Source: Opitutales bacterium UBA7389 | GTDB lineage: Bacteria; Verrucomicrobiota; Verrucomicrobiia; Opitutales; Opitutaceae | NCBI GenBank assembly: GCA_002474325.1 | Contig: DKNL01000252.1 | Location: forward strand, 1 to 10,814 | DNA: 10,814 bases | Direction: 5' to 3' | In this document: positions 5,601 to 10,814 of the stretch, in pieces | Numbering within the stretch: the first letter of the stretch is position 1 | Layout: each line of letters opens with the position of its first letter | Made by a program: the position numbers and the translations under genes | Notes under the pieces: model-generated | Databases searched by the model: none | What the model saw: only the letters and a program-made list of their open reading frames with translations | What the model was told of the DNA's origin: nothing

Positions 5601-6843
5601 CAAGAATATCCCAGACTTCTGGGGACTTTTTCTCGATCATTCTCCGAGCACCCCGAACCGTGTGCACGAACCCAAGCTCTTTCAATCGCCTGATTATAAA
5701 TGGCTCGAAGAGAACCAATGCCATTTTCTTAGGTAAACCGCACTGGTGTAGACGTAGCTCAGGTCCAATAACGATCACTGAACGGCCCGAGTAGTCAACG
5801 CGTTTACCCAAAAGATTTTGCCGGAATCGGCCCTGCTTGCCCTTGAGCATATCGCTCAAGGATTTCAAAGGACGGTTACCTGCTCCTGTTACAGGACGAC
5901 CATGACGTCCATTGTCAAAAAGTGCGTCTACGGCCTCCTGTAACATCCGTTTTTCATTGTGGATGATAACGTCCGGAGTCTTCAGCTGCATCAGATTCCG
6001 GAGACGATTGTTCCGGTTGATTACCCGTCGGTAGAGGTCATTCAGATCGGAGGTCGCGAAGCGGCCGCCTTCCAAAGGTACGAGAGGTCTCAGATCTGGT
6101 GGAATCACTGGAACGACTTCCTGGACCATCCACTCAGGACGCGATGAAGACTTAATGAAGCCTTGGATAACTTTGAGTCGTTTCGCCAACTTCTTCTTGA
6201 TCTGCTTTGATTTAGTACTCCGCATCGACTCTTGGAGCTCAAGCACAGTACCAGCCATATCCATCACTGATAGCACATCGCGTAGGGCTTCCGCCCCCAT
6301 CTTAGCGACAAAAGAGTCATCCCCGTACTCTTCGATCGCTTGTAGATACTCTTGGTCATTCAGCAACTGCTTTTCTTCCAGGGGAGTTCTCCCTGGATCG
6401 GTAACCATAAAGGCCTCGTAGTAGATAACGCGCTCCAAAGCCCGGGCCGTCATATCCAGCAGCAGTCCTAGACGGGAAGGCATGCTCTTGAGGAACCAAA
6501 TATGAGTCACGGGAACCGCGAGCTCAATGTGCCCCATACGAGATCGTCTAACTCGAGATACAGTTACTTCAACACCGCATCGATCGCATATTACACCTTT
6601 GTATTTGATTCGCTTGTACTTGCCGCAAGCACATTCGTAGTCGCGAACAGGCCCGAATATTCGTTGGCAGAATAATCCACCTGGCTCTGGCTTGAACGTT
6701 CTATAATTGATTGTTTCCGGATTCTTGACCTCGCCACGAGACCACGACCGAATCGTTTCCGGAGAAGCGACGTTAATCGAAACGCAATCGAAATTCGATT
6801 CGCGTTCAAGGCCGAGTGTTTCTTGAGCTTCTTGGGTAGACAT
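2698..6843 (-). CDS. rpoC: DNA-directed RNA polymerase subunit beta'
   Basis: The 1381-residue beta' subunit forms the clamp and half of the active site of RNA polymerase. The N-terminal zinc site is intact (Cys71, Cys73, Cys86, Cys89). The catalytic NADFDGDQ motif is at 460-467, with Mg-binding Asp462, Asp464 and Asp466. The bridge helix region (THGARKGLADTALKTA, 769-784) and the trigger loop (SIGEPGTQLTMRTFHIGG, 916-933) are standard. About 180 residues (near 938-1115) are inserted in the trigger loop, equivalent to the Gram-negative SI3 insert. The second zinc site is abnormal: Cys807 is kept, but the positions of E. coli Cys888, Cys895 and Cys898 are Ser882, Asp889 and Ser892. Cys836, Cys838 and Cys869 lie nearby and are not part of the usual site. 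The ATG at 6841-6843 has a good AGGAG (6850-6854) six bases upstream. The gene starts 28 bases after rpoB in the same operon and is followed by a strong terminator. Confidence 0.99.
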   Translation of the reverse strand: MSTQEAQETLGLERESNFDCVSINVASPETIRSWSRGEVKNPETINYRTFKPEPGGLFCQRIFGPVRDYECACGKYKRIKYKGVICDRCGVEVTVSRVRRSRMGHIELAVPVTHIWFLKSMPSRLGLLLDMTARALERVIYYEAFMVTDPGRTPLEEKQLLNDQEYLQAIEEYGDDSFVAKMGAEALRDVLSVMDMAGTVLELQESMRSTKSKQIKKKLAKRLKVIQGFIKSSSRPEWMVQEVVPVIPPDLRPLVPLEGGRFATSDLNDLYRRVINRNNRLRNLMQLKTPDVIIHNEKRMLQEAVDALFDNGRHGRPVTGAGNRPLKSLSDMLKGKQGRFRQNLLGKRVDYSGRSVIVIGPELRLHQCGLPKKMALVLFEPFIIRRLKELGFVHTVRGARRMIEKKSPEVWDILEEVTKGHPVLLNRAPTLHRLSIQAFEPVLIEGEAIRVHPLVCTAYNADFDGDQMAVHVPLSLEATLECKTLMMASGNIFSPSSGKPILTPSQDVILGSYYLTLEPSASAEESGRIPLAATQSEALFAQLDGALKTHDWIRIPNPDYGRETVFGNSDRKTITTTLGRIRFSQIWPKELGFLNFQVDKGQLGDVINNTYKVSGAEQTVVSLDLLKKLGFDVATMAGISIGIDDMIIPESKSGIVENAFNQIDEVEGQYRKGIITTGERYNKIIDIWTVATDEIKKAVFEKLQTNDGKPGVNPVFVMMDSGARGNPNQVRQLCGTRGLMAKPSGEIIERPILSSFREGLTVLEYFISTHGARKGLADTALKTADAGYLTRKLCDVAMDVIITEDDCGTREGIWKRAIFEGDDEIVSLRERIEGRCSCDDVFNPSNPDEIIVSSGELITEVTAQKVEDCGIERLKVMSPLTSTANYGIDAKSYGINPASNDVAKLGDSVGIIAAQSIGEPGTQLTMRTFHIGGIASSVVTDPRIIVRNSGRVKFRGLRLVHIETPEGPVSIALNKTGSIQVLDKNDRELEAYQIVVGSAIRIPDGEEIEAGAVLASWDPYNIPNLSEKAGTVRFRDMIRGVTIKKELDESSGRIAIVVIEHKEDLNPSVEICDDSGKVLAVYSIPTGAQVAVAEGDVIAQGALLAKTPRQASKTKDITGGLPRVAELFEARRPKEAAEMARLDGVVSFGGTVRSKRKLIVTNEETDTYEEHLIPHAKQIIVQEGDVVHKGQHLTEGSADPHEILDILGPSELYNFLINEVQEVYRLQGVTINDKHIELIIRQMLRKVRITDPGDTEFFWGEQVERSTFLRENNRIVEAGGKPAEAEPVLLGITKASIETESFISAASFQETTRVLTDASTLSKVDTLHGFKENVIMGHLIPAGTGLPQYRDLRITLPFGSELGEAEEKEFEGEIMPSIEVG

Positions 6844-6871
6844 ATTTTGCTCCTAACAGTTTACGGTTCTC

Positions 6872-9800
6872 TTAATATTCTAATTCGCTTTGACGTCCCA
6901 AACGAACATCAAGCCCTAGAGATTGTATCTCTTTAATTAATACGTTGAAAGATTCAGGCGTTCCCGCTTGCAGAGTGGAATCCCCCTTAACAAGGGACTC
7001 GTAAATCTTCGTGCGGCCTTGAACGTCATCCGATTTCACGGTCAGCAATTCCTGCAAAGTGTATGCAGCTCCATAAGCTTCGAGAGCCCAGACCTCCATC
7101 TCCCCAAAACGTTGCCCACCGTACTGGGCCTTGCCTCCCAGAGGTTGCTGGGTAACCAACGAGTAAGGACCAACTGCTCGAGCGTGGATCTTATGGGAAA
7201 CCAAGTGATTCAATTTGAGCATGTAAACCCAGCCAACAACAACTTCCTGGTCGAGTTTTTCACCCGTAAGCCCATCGTAGAGTGTACTCTTACCCGTTGT
7301 GGGTAATCCAGCGTCATCAAGATACTGGCGAACCGTCTTCTCCGGAATGCCATCGAAAACCGGAGTCGAAACCTTCATACCGAGAACCTTGCAGGCCCAG
7401 CCCATATGCGTTTCAAGAACCTGTCCGACATTCATTCGTGATGGAACACCCAGTGGGTTCAAGCAAATCTGGATGGGCGTACCATCAGGCATATAGGGCA
7501 TATCCTCTTCCGGAACGATCTTAGCAACAACACCCTTGTTTCCGTGTCGGCCTGCCATCTTGTCGCCCACCTTGAGCTTTTCCTTCGTAGCTATATACAC
7601 CTTAACTTGCTTGATGACACCTTGAGCAGAATCATCACCGGTCTCAATGCTAGCCGTCTTCCGTTCCCGGTCCTGCTCCAGTTCATCAAACTTGCTTTGG
7701 TAAGAACCTATTATCTCCATTATCTTAATACGAACCGGAGAAGGATCGATCTCTATATGCTTTGAAACAGCCGCAAGTTTACGCAGGAGCGTTTTGGTGA
7801 TCTTGCGATTAGCCGGTATAATGATCTCGCCACTTTGCCCATTTATGACGTCCAAAGGAATTTTTTCACCGAGAAGGATATTGGAGAGCGCTTCGGTGAG
7901 CCCCTCACGAAGCTTGTCCATCTGCGTCTTGTATTCCTCGTTGATTTGCTTAACTTGTCGTCGGCGATCGGAAGGGCTGAGAGCTTCCTTTTCATAGTCT
8001 AACCGGCTGGAAATTTTAACATCCATGATGATGCCCTCAACGCCTGAGGGAACCACAAGAGAGGTATCCTTAACATCGGCAGCCTTCTCCCCGAAAATCG
8101 CTCGAAGCAATTTCTCTTCTGGAGCAAGCTCGGTTTCGCTTTTCGGCGTTATCTTACCGACGAGAATATCGCCCGGATGCACCTCAGCACCAACGCGAAT
8201 GACTCCGTCGTGGCTGAGGTTTCGCAAGGCTTCCTCTCCAACATTGGGGATATCCCGCGTGATTTCTTCCGGACCCAGCTTGGTATCTCGAGCAGTAACT
8301 TCGAATTCAGCAATATGGATAGAAGTGTAGACATCATCCTTGAGAACTTTCTCCGAGATCAGAATCGCGTCTTCGAAGTTGTATCCATTCCAAGGCATGA
8401 AGGCCACCAATATGTTCCGGCCGATCGCCAATTCACCGTCTTGGGTACAGGGACCATCAGCGATAATCTCACCCGCTTTTACTGGCTGGCCCTTGATGAC
8501 TATCGGCTTTTGGTTGAAACAGGTTCCTGAGTTGGAACGCATGAACTTACGCAGTTCCACGGCATATAATCCGTTCGCCTCATCTGATTCGGGCTTATTT
8601 AAGAAGTGATTGGGAAGTTCGCCATCCTTGGTGATCACAATGCGGTTGGCATCAACAGAAGCCACGATACCATCATGTTCGGAAACGCAGACTGTTTTGG
8701 AGTCGCGAGCCACCCGCTCTTCGATCCCAGTACCAACGAAGGGAGAATCCGCTTTCAATAGTGGAACGCCTTGGCGCTGCATGTTCGACCCCATGAGGGC
8801 GCGGTTAGCATCGTCGTGCTCTAGAAATGGAATCAAGCCAGCAGCTACCGAAACCAGTTGCTTCGGGGATACATCCATGAAGTTGACTTCCTCTTTGTCG
8901 ACTTCGAGAAACTCGCCGCTCTGACGCACGGTTACATGGCCAACAAAGACTCCCTGATCATCTACCTCGCAATTGGCTTGGGCGATAATTTTACCCTCTT
9001 CTTGGTCGGCATTCAGATAGCGGATTTCATCGGTCACGCGACCTTTTTCTACCACGCGGTAAGGAGTCTCGATAAAACCGAATTCATTGACACGAGCGAA
9101 GGTCGACAACGAGTTGATCAGTCCAATATTCGGACCTTCCGGCGTTTCGATAGGACAGATACGTCCGTAGTGCGATGGATGAACATCTCGCACTTCAAAT
9201 CCAGCTCTTTCTCGGTTCAAGCCCCCAGGACCCAGAGCCGACAAACGACGCTTATGAGTAAGCTCCGCCAATGGGTTAATCTGATCCATAAATTGCGACA
9301 GCTGGCTACGCGCGAAAAAGTCGCGTATTACCGTTGTAAGTGCCTTTGGATTGATCAGCTTTTGCGGAGTGATCGAGTCAACGCTTTGATCGTACAGCGT
9401 CATACGTTCCCGTACCAAACGTTCCGTGCGGGAAAGACCCAAGCGACACTGGTTGGCCAGCAACTCACCGACCGTCCGAACCCGTCGGCTTCCCAGGTGA
9501 TCAATGTCATCCAAGTATCCCTCACCACCTTTAAGTTTTATCAGATACTTAGTCGCCATCACCACATCGTCGCCTTGCAGAGTTCGCTGCTCGACATCGA
9601 CGTCCATCTCCAGTTTTTGGTTGATCTTATAGCGACCAACTCTGCCCAAGTCGTAGCGTTTAGGATCGAAAAACAAACGCTTCAACAAGGCTTTAGCATT
9701 TGCAGTTGTGGGCGGTTCACCGGGGCGTAGGCGTTTGTAAATTTCCTTGAGGGCCTCTTCCTCATTCTGCGTCGTGTCCTTCTTTAGGGCACGCACGATT

Positions 9801-10642
9801 GCACCATCATCAGCGGAAGTATCGATTATCTTTAGAGCAGGGATTCCGTGCGTTTCGAACTCTCTGACAATCGCCTTGGTTAGAGGCTCGAAGGCTCGGG
9901 CAATAACAACGCCCTTTTCCGCGTCGATGGCATCTTCAACCAAAACGTATTGGCTAACATTATCCTTCGCCAACGCTTCAGCAGTGGGCATCTCTTCGAT
10001 TTCATAGAACAGATTCAGAATATCTATATCCGAACTGTATCCTACTGATCTAAGAAGAGTCGTAATGAGGAATTTGCGACGTCTGCGACGACGATCCAAA
10101 TAGACGTACAGTAAATCATTATTGTCGAATTGGACTTCAAGCCATGTACCCCTGTCTGGAATAACCCTGAAAGAATGAAGCAATTTGCCGTTCGTGTGCG
10201 GTGTAACCTCATAGCAAATTCCGGGAGAGCGATGCAGCTGGCTAACCACTACCCGCTCGGCTCCATTGATGATGAACGATCCGCGGCTCGTTACCATGGG
10301 CATCTCACCCATGTAGATTTCTTCATCCTTAATGTTTTCCTCTTCTCGGAGACGCAGCTTTACGTATAGAGGAACTGAGTATGTAATCCCTTCACGGATA
10401 CACTCAATCTCAGTCGCTTTCGGTTCGCCTATCGTATAGGAAACGAATTCAAGCACCAGTCGCCCATCATAACTCTCGATGGGAAACACTTCGTGAAAGA
10501 CCGCTTCGAGACCATCGTTCTTTCGCTCCTGAATTGGTGCGTCCTTCTGAAGAAAATCCAGGTAGGAATTGATCTGTATTTCGATCAGGTTTGGAGGCGT
10601 TAACGTGTCCTTGAGTTTTCCGAAATTTTTGCGGTCGGCCAT
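6872..10642 (-). CDS. rpoB: DNA-directed RNA polymerase subunit beta
   Basis: The 1256-residue beta subunit forms the other half of the RNA polymerase active site and is the rifampicin target. Recognisable blocks are GAERVVVSQLHRSPG (127-141), the rifampicin region SQLSQFMDQ through THKRRLSALGPGG (446-474), HYGRICPIETPEGPNIGLI (491-509), GDKMAGRHGNKG (1026-1037, with active-site Lys1028 and Lys1036) and the C-terminal QRFGEMEVWALEAYGAA (1177-1193). The main resistance positions have susceptible-type residues: Asp453, His463 and Ser468 match E. coli 516, 526 and 531. The position of E. coli Ser522 is Ala459. A helical insert near 880-1003 corresponds to E. coli SI2, and the SI1 region is shorter, which explains much of the difference from 1342 residues. 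The ATG at 10640-10642 has TAAGGA (10649-10654) six bases upstream. It is first in the rpoB-rpoC pair and follows what is probably rplL. Confidence 0.99.
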   Translation of the reverse strand: MADRKNFGKLKDTLTPPNLIEIQINSYLDFLQKDAPIQERKNDGLEAVFHEVFPIESYDGRLVLEFVSYTIGEPKATEIECIREGITYSVPLYVKLRLREEENIKDEEIYMGEMPMVTSRGSFIINGAERVVVSQLHRSPGICYEVTPHTNGKLLHSFRVIPDRGTWLEVQFDNNDLLYVYLDRRRRRRKFLITTLLRSVGYSSDIDILNLFYEIEEMPTAEALAKDNVSQYVLVEDAIDAEKGVVIARAFEPLTKAIVREFETHGIPALKIIDTSADDGAIVRALKKDTTQNEEEALKEIYKRLRPGEPPTTANAKALLKRLFFDPKRYDLGRVGRYKINQKLEMDVDVEQRTLQGDDVVMATKYLIKLKGGEGYLDDIDHLGSRRVRTVGELLANQCRLGLSRTERLVRERMTLYDQSVDSITPQKLINPKALTTVIRDFFARSQLSQFMDQINPLAELTHKRRLSALGPGGLNRERAGFEVRDVHPSHYGRICPIETPEGPNIGLINSLSTFARVNEFGFIETPYRVVEKGRVTDEIRYLNADQEEGKIIAQANCEVDDQGVFVGHVTVRQSGEFLEVDKEEVNFMDVSPKQLVSVAAGLIPFLEHDDANRALMGSNMQRQGVPLLKADSPFVGTGIEERVARDSKTVCVSEHDGIVASVDANRIVITKDGELPNHFLNKPESDEANGLYAVELRKFMRSNSGTCFNQKPIVIKGQPVKAGEIIADGPCTQDGELAIGRNILVAFMPWNGYNFEDAILISEKVLKDDVYTSIHIAEFEVTARDTKLGPEEITRDIPNVGEEALRNLSHDGVIRVGAEVHPGDILVGKITPKSETELAPEEKLLRAIFGEKAADVKDTSLVVPSGVEGIIMDVKISSRLDYEKEALSPSDRRRQVKQINEEYKTQMDKLREGLTEALSNILLGEKIPLDVINGQSGEIIIPANRKITKTLLRKLAAVSKHIEIDPSPVRIKIMEIIGSYQSKFDELEQDRERKTASIETGDDSAQGVIKQVKVYIATKEKLKVGDKMAGRHGNKGVVAKIVPEEDMPYMPDGTPIQICLNPLGVPSRMNVGQVLETHMGWACKVLGMKVSTPVFDGIPEKTVRQYLDDAGLPTTGKSTLYDGLTGEKLDQEVVVGWVYMLKLNHLVSHKIHARAVGPYSLVTQQPLGGKAQYGGQRFGEMEVWALEAYGAAYTLQELLTVKSDDVQGRTKIYESLVKGDSTLQAGTPESFNVLIKEIQSLGLDVRLGRQSELEY

Positions 10643-10690
10643 GGAATGTCCTTACTTGAATGACTAAGTTGTACGGGTAATAGAATTATG

Positions 10691-10724
10691 AAAACAGCCG
10701 CTTTTATTCATTCGAAAACGGCTG
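10691..10724 (-). terminator. Terminator/attenuator-like hairpin before rpoB
   Basis: On the minus strand CAGCCG (10719-10724) pairs with CGGCTG (10695-10700), with an inner TTTT/AAAA helix after one bulged base, and the stem is followed by TTTT (10691-10694). It lies about 50 bases upstream of the rpoB start. In E. coli the rplL-rpoB gap contains a partial terminator that lowers rpoBC expression relative to ribosomal protein genes; this could be an equivalent. A CATAAT (10685-10690, minus strand) just after it resembles a -10 box, but no good -35 box is visible. Confidence 0.5.
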
Positions 10725-10742
10725 GCATATAGAGCCAGGAAA

Positions 10743-10768
10743 GACAGGCGCACGAAAATGCACCTGTC
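10743..10768 (-). repeat. 10-bp hairpin in the rplL-rpoB gap
   Basis: On the minus strand GACAGGTGCA (10759-10768) pairs with TGCGCCTGTC (10743-10752), ten pairs including one G-T wobble, around a 6-base loop. Only three T follow, so termination would be weak. A long, stable stem between rplL and rpoB could instead be an RNase III processing site or protect the upstream mRNA end. Confidence 0.5.
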
Positions 10769-10779
10769 TCATAAAATAA

Positions 10780-10791
10780 GCTTCTAGAAGC
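10780..10791. repeat. 12-base palindrome GCTTCTAGAAGC
   Basis: This perfect palindrome lies 14 bases after the presumed rplL stop. As RNA it would form a short 4-bp stem with a CTAG loop, followed on the minus strand by TTATTTT. It may be part of a weak terminator after rplL or a binding site. Confidence 0.3.
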
Positions 10792-10805
10792 GGTATCTAA
10801 CAATG

Positions 10806-10814
10806 CTATTTGAG
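10806..10814 (-). CDS. Possible 3' end of rplL (ribosomal protein L7/L12)
   Basis: At the window edge the minus strand reads CTC AAA TAG, that is Leu-Lys-stop, which fits the common ...LK ending of L7/L12. rplL normally lies directly upstream of rpoB. Only two codons are visible, so the call rests on gene order more than on sequence. Confidence 0.3.
   Translation of the reverse strand, partial: LK

Noticed and set aside
8858..9730. 290-codon open frame on the plus strand inside rpoB
   Set aside because: It lies fully antisense to the highly conserved rpoB coding sequence, shows no recognisable protein motif, and is best explained as a shadow frame.

Overview
The window comes from a Gram-negative bacterium, most likely a member of the Verrucomicrobiota (class Opitutae or a relative). 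This placement is inferred from the overall look of the two large RNA polymerase subunits, both of which carry Gram-negative-type lineage inserts. No rRNA or other taxonomic marker is present, so the placement is moderate in confidence.

Layout. From the right edge leftwards, on the minus strand: two codons that fit the end of rplL (10806-10814); a 163-base gap with three inverted repeats, one of them terminator-like (10643-10805); rpoB (6872-10642); a 28-base gap; rpoC (2698-6843) followed by a strong intrinsic terminator (2636-2663); and, after an interruption, rpsL (5-379). In many bacteria rpoC is followed directly by rpsL. Here about 2.3 kb separates them and holds two plus-strand genes running against the rest of the cluster: a short MTA/SAH-nucleosidase-like protein with a C-terminal helical extension (620-1453) and a spore-photoproduct-lyase-family radical SAM protein (about 1459-2475). 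The two genes are 5 to 32 bases apart depending on the start chosen, so they are almost certainly co-transcribed.

How the genes work together. rpoB and rpoC encode the catalytic core of RNA polymerase, and rpsL encodes the decoding-centre protein S12. The inserted pair looks like a small functional unit. Radical SAM enzymes can release 5'-deoxyadenosine, and the MTA/SAH nucleosidase family can cleave it, so the first gene could clear or recycle a by-product of the second. That is inference. The second gene may be a DNA photoproduct repair enzyme, but its hydrogen-donor loop differs from the spore enzyme and its substrate cannot be read from sequence.

Most notable observations: (1) the counter-oriented nucleosidase/SPL-like pair inside the RNA polymerase-ribosomal protein cluster; (2) RpoC keeps its N-terminal zinc-site cysteines but lacks three of the four cysteines of the second zinc site; (3) the 240-base divergent region between rpsL and the pair contains several inverted repeats. 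No CRISPR, tRNA, rRNA, insertion sequence or attachment site was seen.
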